A stretch of DNA of 59,666 nt, taken from assembly GCA_013791585.1 (NCBI GenBank), contig VMTK01000020.1:1-59666 (forward strand). The letters are read 5' to 3'. Shown here piece after piece: positions 6,649-15,702 of the stretch. The translations under genes were made by a program, and so were the position numbers. Position 1 is the stretch's first letter. Every line of letters begins with the position of its first letter. Below the pieces are notes generated by a model. It made no database searches. It saw only the letters and a program-made list of their open reading frames with translations, and had not been told where the DNA came from. This DNA comes from Candidatus Falkowiibacteriota bacterium (lineage in GTDB: Bacteria; Patescibacteriota; Patescibacteriia; Patescibacteriales; VMTK01).

Positions 6649-9309
6649 TTATTTTCCCATTTCATCCAGCTTAATGGAAAGCAATTTGCTTACTCCGTCG
6701 TCTCCCATTGTAATGCCGTATAAAATACTGGCTCTGCGCATTGAGGCGCGGTTATGCGTTACCACGATAAACTGCGTTTTATGGGAAAGGTCGTCCAAAA
6801 TTTTCGCCAAACGCTCCGAATTGGACTCGTCCAGCGCCGCGTCAACCTCGTCCAAAACCACGAAAGGCGACGGGTTGGCGCTGATAATGGCGCAAATCAA
6901 AGCGATCGCGGCCAAAGCCCTTTCTCCTCCCGAGAGCATGGAAACTGACTTTATTTTTTTGCCCGGAGGAGTCGCCTGTATTTCAACTCCTGCCATCCCG
7001 GTTGCATTGTGCTTTTGCAGGAATTTAATCTTTTTAACATCGCTATTTTTGCCTTGCTGAGAATCCAAAAGAACGGGGCTGTCTTCGTCTAATCTGTCTG
7101 CCGTCTGCTGTCTGTTGTCTGCTGCCTTATCCTCCATTACTTTAATGATTTTAGCCCGCCCTCCGTTAAAAAGTATTTTAAAATATTCTTCAAACTTGGC
7201 GGAAATTAATTTGAATTCATGATCAAACCTTTCTTTGATCATGATGTCCAGCTCTTTAATAATCTCTTCCAGCGAGCCGATCGCTTTTGTCAAATCGCTT
7301 ACTTGGCCGTCCAAAAAATCAAAGCGCTCCTTGGTTTCCGCGTATTCTTTTTCAATCTCCGGATCAATTCCGCCGATCAAATCAAGCTGCCTTTTCAATT
7401 GGCCTATTTGCCCGCGAACCTGCTCTGGATCAATATCCGCGTTGCTTTTATGCTCTTTTACGCCTTTTAATCCGCCTAAATTGTTTCTTATCTCAATTTC
7501 CAAATTTTCCAAATTGGTTTCATGCCTGGTTGAGCTTATTTTTATCTCGCTTAGCCGGCCGCTGAGCCGATTGGCTTCGCTTTGCATGCTCTGGATGTCC
7601 CTTTGCAGAATAAATAAGCGGTTCTTTTTTTTGTCTTCCTCGCTGGCATAAGAATTTATTTTTTCTTTTAGGCCGTTAATTTCGCCGTCAGCCGCCGCCA
7701 GCTTATTTTTTAATTCTTTTGTTTCTTTTTCGCCTTCAGCCGAGCCGAATTGTTTTTCGCGCGGCTTCAGCTTGCCGTCAATAGATTTTATTTCCTCTTC
7801 CATTCTGATTGTTTCGCTTCCAAGCAGCTTGGCTCTTTCATGCCAAGCGGAGACTCTAAGTTTGCTCTCGCTGATTTTAGTAATCGTTTTTTCTTTTAAG
7901 CCGGCCAAATTGATTAAATCGTTTTTGATTGAATCCATGCGGCTCTTGCTATTGATTTGCTTGGAATCAATTAGCGCCTTTTCCAGCATTTTTTTTGCTT
8001 CCGCTAAAAAAGGTCTGGCAATATTCGCGTCTTGCTCATCTTCCGCTTTTTTTAAATTTTCCAGCGCTTTTCTTAAGCACTGCAATATTTCCTCCAATTC
8101 TACTTCGCCTGCCAAATCAAATTTCTCCAAATCATCATTTAACGCATAAATCTTGCTGTTAATGCCGATTGCCTCTTTTTCTAAATCCGCTAATTTTTCT
8201 CTCTCCGGCTTTATGTTAATATTCAACTTGTTGATTTCCTCCTGCTTCATCGCCAAATCTCCCGCCAGCTCTTCTTTTTTATTGGCAAGCCATGAAATAT
8301 CAAACTGGCCGCTTGCCTCCAGCTTTAATTCAAACTGGGCTTCCAGCCGGGCTATCTGCTTGATTATGGCGTCTTTCTTTCCTTGAGCTTCTGACAATTC
8401 TTTCTGCCATTCATCAAACTCATGATTTTCTTTTTCCCGCGCTTCCATTTTATCAAGCTCTTTATTCAGAGATTCTATTTTCTTTTCTTTTTCTGTTTTT
8501 ATTTTCTCAATCTCTAAAAAATTCTTATTGTATTCATTGAATTTGCCGTTAAGCTCGCGCCAAATTTTACTGTAATAATCCAGCTGCAGCGCTTTTAATT
8601 CAGTTTCAATCTCTCCGCGCTTTTGCAGCTTGCTTACCTGCCTGGTCAAGCTTTTGAGCCGCGGCTCTATTTCAGACAAAAGCATGCTGGCTTGATTAAG
8701 GTTGTCATAGCTGCTTCGCAGCTTGTTTAACGAGTCATCGCGCTTTATTTGAAATTGCTTTACTCCGGTGGCCTCATCAAAAAATTCCTTGCGCTCGGCA
8801 AGCGAGGTGTTTAAAAACCCCTCTACCATTCCTTGGCCGATTACGCTGTATGTTTTTTGCCCGAATTTGGCCTTGGCCAGCATTATTTGAATGTCGGAAA
8901 GCCGCGCTCTGCTGTTGTTTATCAGATATTCGCTATTGCCTTCGCGGTATAATCTGCGGGTCAAAACTATTTGCGAATAATTAGCCGGCTCGCTTTTGTA
9001 TTCCTTGCCCAAATCAACAGCTCCGTTTTCATTATTAAGATAAAGCGAGACTTCAGCCATGCCCAATTTTCCTTTTTTATCAGAGCCGGAAAAGATTATG
9101 TCCTCGCTCTTTTTGCCCCGCAAAGTTTTCATGCTCTGCTCTCCCAGCGCCCAGCGCACGGCATCAGCCACATTAGACTTGCCGGATCCGTTAGGCCCGA
9201 CAATCGCGGTAATGCCCCGCTTGTCTTTTCCCAGCATGCCGGGAAAAACCAGAGTATTTTTATTGGCAAAAGATTTAAATCCTTGTATTTCAAGTTTTTC
9301 TAAATACAT
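6649..9309 (-). CDS. smc: SMC chromosome-condensation ATPase, short and apparently without a hinge
   Basis: 886 residues, whereas bacterial SMC is usually near 1150-1200. Walker A GPNGSGKS (38-45), ABC signature LSGGERALAA (792-801) and Walker B FVVLDEVDAALD (about 816-827) are intact, as is the Q-loop region after LRGKKSEDIIFSGS. The arms are coiled coil (about 190-700). I see no Gly-rich hinge of about 150 residues between them; the midpoint near residue 390-440 is a short helical segment (LEEILQCLRKALENL). A small insert KAADNRQQTADR (near residue 730) comes from a heptamer repeat (7092-7126). The start lies just after a heptamer palindrome and has no Shine-Dalgarno site. Confidence 0.9.
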   Translation of the reverse strand: MYLEKLEIQGFKSFANKNTLVFPGMLGKDKRGITAIVGPNGSGKSNVADAVRWALGEQSMKTLRGKKSEDIIFSGSDKKGKLGMAEVSLYLNNENGAVDLGKEYKSEPANYSQIVLTRRLYREGNSEYLINNSRARLSDIQIMLAKAKFGQKTYSVIGQGMVEGFLNTSLAERKEFFDEATGVKQFQIKRDDSLNKLRSSYDNLNQASMLLSEIEPRLKSLTRQVSKLQKRGEIETELKALQLDYYSKIWRELNGKFNEYNKNFLEIEKIKTEKEKKIESLNKELDKMEAREKENHEFDEWQKELSEAQGKKDAIIKQIARLEAQFELKLEASGQFDISWLANKKEELAGDLAMKQEEINKLNINIKPEREKLADLEKEAIGINSKIYALNDDLEKFDLAGEVELEEILQCLRKALENLKKAEDEQDANIARPFLAEAKKMLEKALIDSKQINSKSRMDSIKNDLINLAGLKEKTITKISESKLRVSAWHERAKLLGSETIRMEEEIKSIDGKLKPREKQFGSAEGEKETKELKNKLAAADGEINGLKEKINSYASEEDKKKNRLFILQRDIQSMQSEANRLSGRLSEIKISSTRHETNLENLEIEIRNNLGGLKGVKEHKSNADIDPEQVRGQIGQLKRQLDLIGGIDPEIEKEYAETKERFDFLDGQVSDLTKAIGSLEEIIKELDIMIKERFDHEFKLISAKFEEYFKILFNGGRAKIIKVMEDKAADNRQQTADRLDEDSPVLLDSQQGKNSDVKKIKFLQKHNATGMAGVEIQATPPGKKIKSVSMLSGGERALAAIALICAIISANPSPFVVLDEVDAALDESNSERLAKILDDLSHKTQFIVVTHNRASMRRASILYGITMGDDGVSKLLSIKLDEMGK
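7092..7126. repeat. Heptamer repeat inside smc
   Basis: TCTGCCG-TCTGCTG-TCTGTTG-TCTGCTG, period 7, in frame within smc, giving NRQQTADR in the protein. Confidence 0.75.
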
Positions 9310-9314
9310 AATTT

Positions 9315-9380
9315 CGCGTAACGCATAACGGGGAACGCATAACGAATATTTGTCGTTATGCGTTATGCGTTATGCGTTCT
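9315..9380. repeat. Heptamer inverted repeat upstream of smc
   Basis: Left arm GCGTAACGCATAACG and a second CGCATAACG; right arm three units of CGTTATG. The arms are inverted. Located immediately 5' of the smc start codon on the minus strand. Confidence 0.8.
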
Positions 9381-9404
9381 ATGAATATATTATACAACAA
9401 TCCG

Positions 9405-9572
9405 GCAAAAAACAAAAACACCGCAGTTTCCCGGGTGTTTTGCCGCATCCCCATGCTATGCCCGTTAAACAATTTTAGCGGGCAAAGAAAGGGAGAGCTG
9501 CGCTAGATACTTGATCTTCAATCTTTTTGTAAAGCCAAGCAGCCGGCGCAGCTCGTTTATTTTGTTTGAAAG
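9405..9572 (-). ncRNA. Candidate structured ncRNA between smc and a small membrane gene
   Basis: On the minus strand, TTGCGG (9603-9608) and TATAAA (9579-9584) give a plausible promoter with 18-nt spacing. The transcript would contain a stem GAGCTGCGC/GCGCAGCTC (9546-9554 with 9495-9503) closing a branched region, a hairpin GCCCG...CGGGC (9460-9483), and a terminator hairpin with ACACC...GGTGT followed by T runs (9405-9441). There is no open frame. I checked by eye for SRP, tmRNA, RNase P and common riboswitch signatures and found none. It could instead be a long 3' UTR of the gene at 9627. Confidence 0.45.
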
Positions 9573-9626
9573 AACTATTTTATAGCGGCGTTTTTATTTC
9601 AGCCGCAAATAATATTTAAAAAAATA

Positions 9627-9935
9627 TTAGACTAAGTTAAAAAAGTCATGACTCTGGCTATACGACGGCGCTGAAAAATTATTCTCTATTCTTTCAAGGC
9701 GGTATAATTGCTTGTTTGACTGCTGTCCGCTTGCTTGCCCGCTGACAATAGACTTGTGCGCGAGATTCAAAGCCTGCGCGCTGATTGCTACAATAAAAAA
9801 AGCAATGGACAAGCTTACTAAAAGTCCAGCCCAGCTGAACTCCTGCTCCATTGCTTTCTTTTTTATTGAATTGTAGTATTTCCAGCTAACTTGATGCAAA
9901 TTGACATCGTTAGCGTAAATATTTATATTTTCCAT
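9627..9935 (-). CDS. Small single-span membrane protein
   Basis: 102 residues from the ATG at 9935. A longer frame to 10022 would add 29 residues of low-complexity KSKNKNKNK and is unlikely. One membrane helix lies in the middle (about 37-58, SWAGLLVSLSIAFFIVAISAQ). The N-terminus is hydrophilic and the C-terminus Gln/Ser rich. Family unknown. It stands alone between glgA and the candidate ncRNA. Confidence 0.6.
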   Translation of the reverse strand: MENINIYANDVNLHQVSWKYYNSIKKKAMEQEFSWAGLLVSLSIAFFIVAISAQALNLAHKSIVSGQASGQQSNKQLYRLERIENNFSAPSYSQSHDFFNLV

Positions 9936-10083
9936 TTTATTTTTGTTTTTATTTTTTGATTTTATTTTTTGATTTGATACTACCATTGTAGCAAATATAT
10001 TGCTTTTTGTCAATGCAACCAACTTACATTCTAATCCCGATCTGAATTAAATAAAAAAGACATCCGGGTTAAGATAAAATAAT

Positions 10084-11577
10084 CTAAATCAATTTCTTGT
10101 ACAATTTCAAATACTCTTTCGCGGAATTGCCCCATGAAAAATCCTTTTTCATGCCGTTGATCCGCAATTGCCGCCAATCTTTCGGCTTCTCATAATAAAC
10201 AAAAAGCGCTCTCTCTAATGCTTGGTATAATGAATCTAAATCAAATTTTTTAAAAACAAACCCCGTGGCATTCTGCAAATCTGAAATTTTAAATCCGAAA
10301 CTTGCCCCGCACCGAGATGCGGGGTCCGAAATCCGAAATCCGAAATCAGAAACAGTATCCGCCAGCCCGCCTACAGCCCGGACAACCGGCACGGCGCCAT
10401 AGCGCATAGCGATCATCTGCCCCAAGCCGCACGGCTCAAAGCGGGAAGGCATAAGAAACATGTCCGAGCCGGCGTAAACCTGCTGGGCTAATTTTATATC
10501 AAATTTTATTTGCGCGCTGAATTTATCAGGGTATTTTTTTGTTATTTGCCGCAGCTGCTTCTCGTATTTCGGCTGGCCGGTTCCAAGCACAGCGAACTGG
10601 CAATCTAAATTTTTTACAATTTCTTCGGTAATTAATTCAAACCCTTTCTGCCAAGCCAATCTGGAAACTATGCCAATCACGGCAATGCCTTTATTTTCCG
10701 GCAAGCCGAATTGCTTCTGCAAAAATAATTTGTTTAATGTTTTTTTGTTTAATGATCCAACTGAATATTTCTGCTTGATAAATTTATCTTTTTGCGGATT
10801 AAAAATTTTTACGTCAATGCCGTTCAAAATTCCGCACAAATCGTTTTTTCTTTTTTTAATTATATTATCCAAACTGGCTCCGTAAAAAGAAGTGGTTATT
10901 TCTTTGGCGTAAGTCGGGCTTACCGTGTTAATTAATCCTGAATTAAGAACGCCCTGGACCATAAAATTGATATCCCCGTCACGGGCATCCTGGGTTAAAG
11001 ATTTTAAAGAATCTTTTGTTAAATTCCCGGTAGACAAAACTTCTATTTCTGTTTTTCCCTGATAATTCAGATTATGGATCGTAAAAAGCGTTTTTATATT
11101 TTTAAAATATTCGTAGCTGGAAACTTTTAACAAATTCGGGATTAAAGCGGTATGAAAATCATGGCAATGAATTACATCCGGCTTGAATTTCACGGTAGGC
11201 AGAATATACAAGCAGGCCAATGAAAAAAACAAAAACCTTTCCGCGTTATTTTTTTTGGCATAAATTTCCTTGGCGGCAAAGTACGCCGCATGCTCTATAA
11301 AATAAGCTATAACAGATGTGCCGGGCAATTTGGCCTGCCAAAGATTTATTTTAGCAATCCCGCTGCCAAAATAAATTTCTATGCCGGAGCCGATTTTTTT
11401 AAGCCCGTATTTCTCGCGGTCAATTGATCCGTAAAGCGGCATAACCAAGCGAATATCGCAGCCAAGCTTTTTTAACGCCGGAGGCAAACTGCCGACAACA
11501 TCAGCCAGCCCTCCGACTTTCGCGAACGGCGCGATTTCCGCCGATGCCATTAAAATTTTAAGTTTCTTTTTCAGCAT
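10084..11577 (-). CDS. glgA: Glycogen/starch synthase, GT5 (copy 1)
   Basis: 497 residues. Transfers glucose from an NDP-glucose to the non-reducing end of alpha-1,4-glucan. The sugar-nucleotide motif KVGGLADV is at residues 20-27, and the C-terminal catalytic segment SRFEPCGLGQ is followed by VRAVGGLADTV. After this motif there is an insert, FGFRISD-PASRCGAS-FGFKISD, that does not belong to the family. It is encoded by heptamer arms around a GC hairpin (10277-10354). It is last in the operon PHP - kinase - glycosidase - glgA, 28 bp after the glycosidase. A second GlgA lies at 26613-28100. Confidence 0.94.
   Translation of the reverse strand: MLKKKLKILMASAEIAPFAKVGGLADVVGSLPPALKKLGCDIRLVMPLYGSIDREKYGLKKIGSGIEIYFGSGIAKINLWQAKLPGTSVIAYFIEHAAYFAAKEIYAKKNNAERFLFFSLACLYILPTVKFKPDVIHCHDFHTALIPNLLKVSSYEYFKNIKTLFTIHNLNYQGKTEIEVLSTGNLTKDSLKSLTQDARDGDINFMVQGVLNSGLINTVSPTYAKEITTSFYGASLDNIIKKRKNDLCGILNGIDVKIFNPQKDKFIKQKYSVGSLNKKTLNKLFLQKQFGLPENKGIAVIGIVSRLAWQKGFELITEEIVKNLDCQFAVLGTGQPKYEKQLRQITKKYPDKFSAQIKFDIKLAQQVYAGSDMFLMPSRFEPCGLGQMIAMRYGAVPVVRAVGGLADTVSDFGFRISDPASRCGASFGFKISDLQNATGFVFKKFDLDSLYQALERALFVYYEKPKDWRQLRINGMKKDFSWGNSAKEYLKLYKKLI
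10277..10354. repeat. Composite heptamer/GC-hairpin element inside glgA
   Basis: AAATCTGAAA and AAATCCGAAAC on one side, CCCCGCaccgagatGCGGGG in the middle, and GAAATCC repeats on the other. In frame; encodes GFRISD-type peptides. The same design is inside yebC at 29110-29190. Confidence 0.85.
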
Positions 11578-11605
11578 TAAATTTAATTTATTATAATTAT
11601 ATATT

Positions 11606-12796
11606 TTAAAACTTAAAATCCCCTTTTAAATAATGGTAAGCCAGCAAAAAAGTCCCGGCGTTCCAAGACTGGCCGTGTATGCCCATAGGCTTGCCTGTTT
11701 TGCCGTGAAACCATTCATTAAACTGCCAGTTGTTTATTTTGTTGGCTTCCGCTACTTTTTCCAGCTCCTGCCAGCCAAGATCTTTTTTGCCGGCTTTGCG
11801 CAAAGCCATGGCCCAAAAACTGCCGACAAAAGGCCACGCGCCTCCGTTATGGTACTGGTGCGGAAGGTTAAGCTTTCGGTGATTTAAATAATTCCGCCAA
11901 TCAGAGTCGCCTTTCTTAATATCCGGGAAAAGAACAACAACGGGGACAGGAGAGCTTATTTTATTCTTAACCAAAAAATTTATAATTTTCTCTCTTCTTT
12001 TTTTATTCGCCACCCCGCATAGCACGCTTAATATATTCGCAAAAACATCACAGCGGTCGCTGCCGTAAAAGCTGGTGGCGTAATCAAGGTAATAAGGGTT
12101 GTTTCTTGTATTTTTTTTAAGAATATTAAGCAGTTTAATCCTGTAAGCGTCTTTTTGCAAAAATTTTGATTTTTTTATTATGGCTGAATGCGGAAAAAAT
12201 AAATTATTCAATCCATCGTTCGCTATCTTTTTTTCTTTTGTAAATTTATATAATTCCAAAACTTTATGCCACAAAACATTCGTGTATAAAACATTGCCGT
12301 TATCCGGCATAAGATCTTCCCAGTCGCTGGCTTCGCATTGTTCAATAAGGCCGCAATTATTCTGATCTTGATAAAAAAGCCACTTTAAGGCCTTTTTGAT
12401 TTTTGGCTGCATTTTTTTATATAATTTTTTATCATTGCCATGCTTATTGTAAAAATCAACAGCGATCAGCCACCAAAGAGTAGAATCTTTGTCCCCCATG
12501 TAATAAAAAAGAATCTCATTCATTTCCGGATTCACTGAATAGGGAATTTGCCCAAGCTTGGTTTGATATCCGGCTAAAAGATTCAAATTTTTTTTAGCCA
12601 TGGCAATTAATTTTTTATTTCCGCTGGCAATCATGCCCAGCGCGCAAATACTGGCATCCCGGCCGAATATATTAATATATCGCCTTTCTTTAGCTTTTTT
12701 CCCCGAAGAAGCAGCCATTAAGCCGTGCTTATTGGAATTTTCAATAAGCAGTTTAATTGATTTTTGATAGCATTGTTCAATTATGTTTTCCCGCAT
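11606..12796 (-). CDS. Glycoside hydrolase with an (alpha/alpha)6 barrel, debranching/amylo-glucosidase-like
   Basis: 396 residues, mostly helical. Conserved-looking blocks: NIFGRDASI (42-50), DSTLWWL (104-110), SDWEDLMPDNGNVLYTNVLW (about 156-175) and GGAWPFVGSFW (about 330). These Trp/Asp-rich blocks are typical of helical-barrel glycosidases of the amylo-alpha-1,6-glucosidase, GH63 or GH100 type; I cannot choose among them by eye. Placed directly after the kinase gene (1 bp gap) and before glgA, so it probably acts on glycogen-like glucan or a related oligosaccharide. No signal peptide, so cytoplasmic. Confidence 0.75.
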   Translation of the reverse strand: MRENIIEQCYQKSIKLLIENSNKHGLMAASSGKKAKERRYINIFGRDASICALGMIASGNKKLIAMAKKNLNLLAGYQTKLGQIPYSVNPEMNEILFYYMGDKDSTLWWLIAVDFYNKHGNDKKLYKKMQPKIKKALKWLFYQDQNNCGLIEQCEASDWEDLMPDNGNVLYTNVLWHKVLELYKFTKEKKIANDGLNNLFFPHSAIIKKSKFLQKDAYRIKLLNILKKNTRNNPYYLDYATSFYGSDRCDVFANILSVLCGVANKKRREKIINFLVKNKISSPVPVVVLFPDIKKGDSDWRNYLNHRKLNLPHQYHNGGAWPFVGSFWAMALRKAGKKDLGWQELEKVAEANKINNWQFNEWFHGKTGKPMGIHGQSWNAGTFLLAYHYLKGDFKF

Positions 12797-12797
12797 T

Positions 12798-13370
12798 TTA
12801 TTTTTCTCTTATCCACTTTAAAATTTTATTGACAAGCTTGCCATCCGGCAATTTATTAGTCTTGATTATCAAATACGGCAATCCTATTTTTTGTATTTCT
12901 TTTAAATACTCTCTTTGCTGTTCTATGTACCACGCCGGGTCTCGCAAAATTCTTTCATAGCAAGGATACAGATTAAGGCGATCTCGTATTCTTTCTTGAA
13001 GCAATTTTTTATCTTCGGGAAAAGTTACTAAAATTATTTTAAAATTAAGAATAGAAAGCTTTTTTTCAATTGCTTGATAATCTATTTTTTTGCCAAAATG
13101 CAAACTGTTGTATATCTTATCGGCAAGATAGAATTTTTCTATAAGCAAATTTTTTTGTTTAAGCTCTTCAAATATTTTAAGGTAATTTTTAATAATGGGC
13201 TTGCCATGCTTTGTCCCATATACGCCTACATCGCAATTAAACCAATGGCAGCCGTCAAGTATGGCTTTATTCTTATTATACTTCGGCTCAAGCCAATCGT
13301 AAACTTGCGACATTAGCCAGCTTTTACCGGACAGTTCAGCGCCTTCAAAAATAAGGTGATGGGATTTCAT
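12798..13370 (-). CDS. P-loop nucleotide/sugar kinase-like protein (thymidylate-kinase fold)
   Basis: 190 residues. The P-loop GAELSGKS is at residues 10-17, and a lid-like segment RIRDRLNLYPCYERILRD lies near 128-145, as in deoxynucleoside or thymidylate kinases. I see no clear DRY/DRF motif, so the substrate is unknown. Its start overlaps the end of the PHP gene by 4 bp, so the two are translationally coupled. The context of glucan enzymes may point to a sugar or nucleotide substrate, but this is inference. Confidence 0.65.
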   Translation of the reverse strand: MKSHHLIFEGAELSGKSWLMSQVYDWLEPKYNKNKAILDGCHWFNCDVGVYGTKHGKPIIKNYLKIFEELKQKNLLIEKFYLADKIYNSLHFGKKIDYQAIEKKLSILNFKIILVTFPEDKKLLQERIRDRLNLYPCYERILRDPAWYIEQQREYLKEIQKIGLPYLIIKTNKLPDGKLVNKILKWIREK

Positions 13371-14227
13371 ATTATTTCATTAATTCTTCTTAAATATTTT
13401 GAATCAACCTTAAAATAATCATAGCAATTTTTTATCTTAACCGCTCCGCGCTCATGGCGGTGAAAATCCGATCCGCCGGTGGCGATAAAATCAAGCTGAT
13501 TAGCCATAAACTGCGCATACATGACAGAGCCGACTGAGTGGTGCGGAGAAAATATTTCCAAGCCGTCAATACCCATTTTTTTAAGCTTTTCCAACAATTC
13601 TTTATCTAGCTGGTTGTGTTTCCCGGGATGGTTTAAAATAAGCTGCCCGCCAATCCTGCGGCGCAATTTTAAAATCCGCTCAATACTTACATAGCTCTCA
13701 TGGAGCTTGCCTATTTTTTTGTTGTAAAAATATTCTCCTATAATTTCATTTTCCGTTGGATTTTTATTTTCCAATTCTCTTTTTATTTTGGCTCGGTTTG
13801 CCGGCAATACCCATATCTCGTCAGCCATGCGGTTCACCGGAATATAATGGGTGTATTTATCCAAAATTTTTTCCACTTTAATTTTAAATCCGATTTTAAC
13901 TAAATTAATTAAAGCTTTCCGCGCCTTATTGCGCCGCCGGATTTGGCTGTTGCGCAAAATTTTATGCAATTCAGGATCTGTGTCATCAAAATTAAACCAC
14001 AGCAAATTTATCCTCCTGCCTCTCAGCTTAACGTAAAGCTCCACTCCCGTGATTGGTTTGATTTTACAAGCGCGGCAAGCCTGCCTGAACTCGTCCAGGC
14101 CGCCGACCGTATTGTGGTCGGTTAGCGCGGCTATTTTAACGCCTTGTTCGGCAATAAATCTTGCCAATTCCGTTGGGGTTAAATATCCGTCAGAGTAAGT
14201 TGAGTGAAGCTGGAGGTCTATTAGCAT
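13367..14227 (-). CDS. PHP-domain phosphoesterase
   Basis: 286 residues. Metal-binding PHP motifs: LHSTYSDG (7-14), TDHNT (36-40), GVEL (61-64), NHPGKH (about 200) and GGSDFHRHERG (about 253-263). Family members hydrolyse phosphoesters such as 3',5'-nucleotide bisphosphates, nucleoside 5'-phosphates or nano-RNA. First gene of the four-gene operon that ends with glgA. A TATAAT box is 8 nt before the ATG, so the leader is very short. The exact substrate is not deducible. Confidence 0.85.
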   Translation of the reverse strand: MLIDLQLHSTYSDGYLTPTELARFIAEQGVKIAALTDHNTVGGLDEFRQACRACKIKPITGVELYVKLRGRRINLLWFNFDDTDPELHKILRNSQIRRRNKARKALINLVKIGFKIKVEKILDKYTHYIPVNRMADEIWVLPANRAKIKRELENKNPTENEIIGEYFYNKKIGKLHESYVSIERILKLRRRIGGQLILNHPGKHNQLDKELLEKLKKMGIDGLEIFSPHHSVGSVMYAQFMANQLDFIATGGSDFHRHERGAVKIKNCYDYFKVDSKYLRRINEII

Positions 14228-14464
14228 ATAATAATATTATAGCAAACATGCCGCTGTTCTGCATAGGGCGGCGGTAATAAAATAAAGACGCCGCATTAAT
14301 GTACCGCCTTCTACTACTAAAACAACTTGTATCATTTGCACCAAATGAGCCAAGTTTGAGCATACAAAAACACCCTGATTTTAAGCAAAAAAAATAAAGG
14401 CGCCGCGATAGGCATCGGGGCGCCTTTATTTTATTTTCTTTCATTTTCGTTTCCGCGCAATTTT
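14228..14464. other. Intergenic region with a strong terminator
   Basis: It holds a long hairpin, AATAAAGGCGCC...GGCGCCTTTATT (14393-14430), with T runs on both strands, which probably ends transcription of the NYN/LexA operon from the right. Further left are two more inverted repeats (GGCGGTA...TACCGCC, and an ATTTG/CAAAT hairpin), which lie in the region 5' of the PHP gene. No gene is visible. Confidence 0.6.
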
Positions 14465-14605
14465 TTATCTAACCGCGCCGCTATAAGCAATCGCCCTTGC
14501 AATATCCCAATCAATGGCGGAAGTTGGATTATATCCGTAAATATGCTTGAATGTTTTAATGCCTGCTTTTTCACTGTCTAAATTTCTGTCAGACGGCCTA
14601 AGTTC
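14465..14605 (-). pseudogene. Remnant of a protein C-terminus (IAYSGAVR module)
   Basis: The minus strand is open for 46 codons to TAA at 14465-14467, but no start codon or ribosome-binding site fits. The peptide contains SDRNLDSEKAGIKTFKHIYG and AIDWDIARAIAYSGAVR. I recognise this as the C-terminal end module of secreted or peptidoglycan-associated proteins common in Parcubacteria. Upstream codons are interrupted by stops, so the rest of the gene has been lost. Confidence 0.55.
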
Positions 14606-14704
14606 CTACGGTTTGCGTTCCTGCATTCCTGCGCGAAACAATGTGGCGGTTTATATATTTATCCGTCGCCGCCCCTTTAAGGAGACTGTAACGCGGCGAA
14701 AATT

Positions 14705-15688
14705 TCATTGACAAATTTTTATTGAATTTTGACTTGCCTTAGTTACCCTTTCTATTAATTTGTCCACTGTACTTTTTTTGGTAACCTTAGTTATCAAAGA
14801 ATCTCTTTGACCTAAATCTTTAAAGGAATATCCACTATGCCACCAAATATTATCTATACCAAGAAATCTATCATGGAATATATTTGTTTTATAAACTGTA
14901 ATAATTCGCCCTTCATTTCGTAATTTTTTGACTTGCAAAGAAAAATCTTCCGGGCTGATTTTATTTGTAAAAATAGTGATGCTAATATCGGTTTCTAAAA
15001 GTTGGATCACCGTAAGAATTTGATCATCTATATATTGATCAATTATGTTAATGTTATTTTTTGCTGATTTCATTAAATTTCTAATACGAATATATGATTC
15101 GAAACAATCACCCTTCTCTATATATAAACTATCTGGCACTAAAATTTCCTTTTTTTCTCCCTTTTTTGAAATTGGCAATTTTTTATTATCTTTTTGTACT
15201 TTTATTAATATTTCAAAATTTACAAAAGCTCCGCCTGCGATTTTTTTTAAAGAATATCCTACAGTAAAAGGAAGTGCAATTACAAATACACTAACTTTAT
15301 TCTTAACAGCGTGTTTGAGTAACGGCACAAAATCGCTATCACCAGAAACTAATACTAATTTTTTTAATGTAGGCAAAATTCGTACTGCGTCCATAGCCAA
15401 TTCCATTTCCATGCCCTTTGAAATAAATACCGCACCTCTCTTTATAAGTTTTGTACAATGTACTTTATAGCCAATTCTTTTAAGGGAAAGAGAGAATCTT
15501 GTTTGTTTTTTATCTACTGGATTTATCGCACCATAAAAATAGATTCTGGTTTTCCTCCCAAAATTATTTATAAGGATATTATAAAATTTAGCGTAATCAA
15601 TCCGTTTGCTAATTCGCCGAGAAGCCGCATAAAGCCAATCACCATCTATAAAAACAGCTGTTGGAATATCAGTATTTTTGTGAGTCAT
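14705..15688 (-). CDS. NYN-domain nuclease fused to a PLD-like C-terminal domain
   Basis: 327 residues. The N-terminal NYN (PIN-fold, LabA-like) domain spans about 1-165: FIDGDWLY (13-20) and VSGDSDFVPLL (about 113-123) carry the acidic residues of an RNase-type site. The C-terminal part (about 190-327) resembles half of a phospholipase-D-type nuclease: FHDRFLGID, then WHSGYSFKDLGQRD. The usual HxK is HDR here, so activity is uncertain. It follows the LexA/UmuD-like gene by 14 bp in one operon, so it is probably controlled by that repressor. A defence or stress effector role is inference. Confidence 0.75.
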   Translation of the reverse strand: MTHKNTDIPTAVFIDGDWLYAASRRISKRIDYAKFYNILINNFGRKTRIYFYGAINPVDKKQTRFSLSLKRIGYKVHCTKLIKRGAVFISKGMEMELAMDAVRILPTLKKLVLVSGDSDFVPLLKHAVKNKVSVFVIALPFTVGYSLKKIAGGAFVNFEILIKVQKDNKKLPISKKGEKKEILVPDSLYIEKGDCFESYIRIRNLMKSAKNNINIIDQYIDDQILTVIQLLETDISITIFTNKISPEDFSLQVKKLRNEGRIITVYKTNIFHDRFLGIDNIWWHSGYSFKDLGQRDSLITKVTKKSTVDKLIERVTKASQNSIKICQ

Positions 15689-15702
15689 AAATATAAAATA
15701 TT

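Noticed and set aside
9936-10022. N-terminal extension of the small membrane protein
   Set aside because: 29 residues of low complexity from an A-rich leader; the inner ATG gives a normal start.
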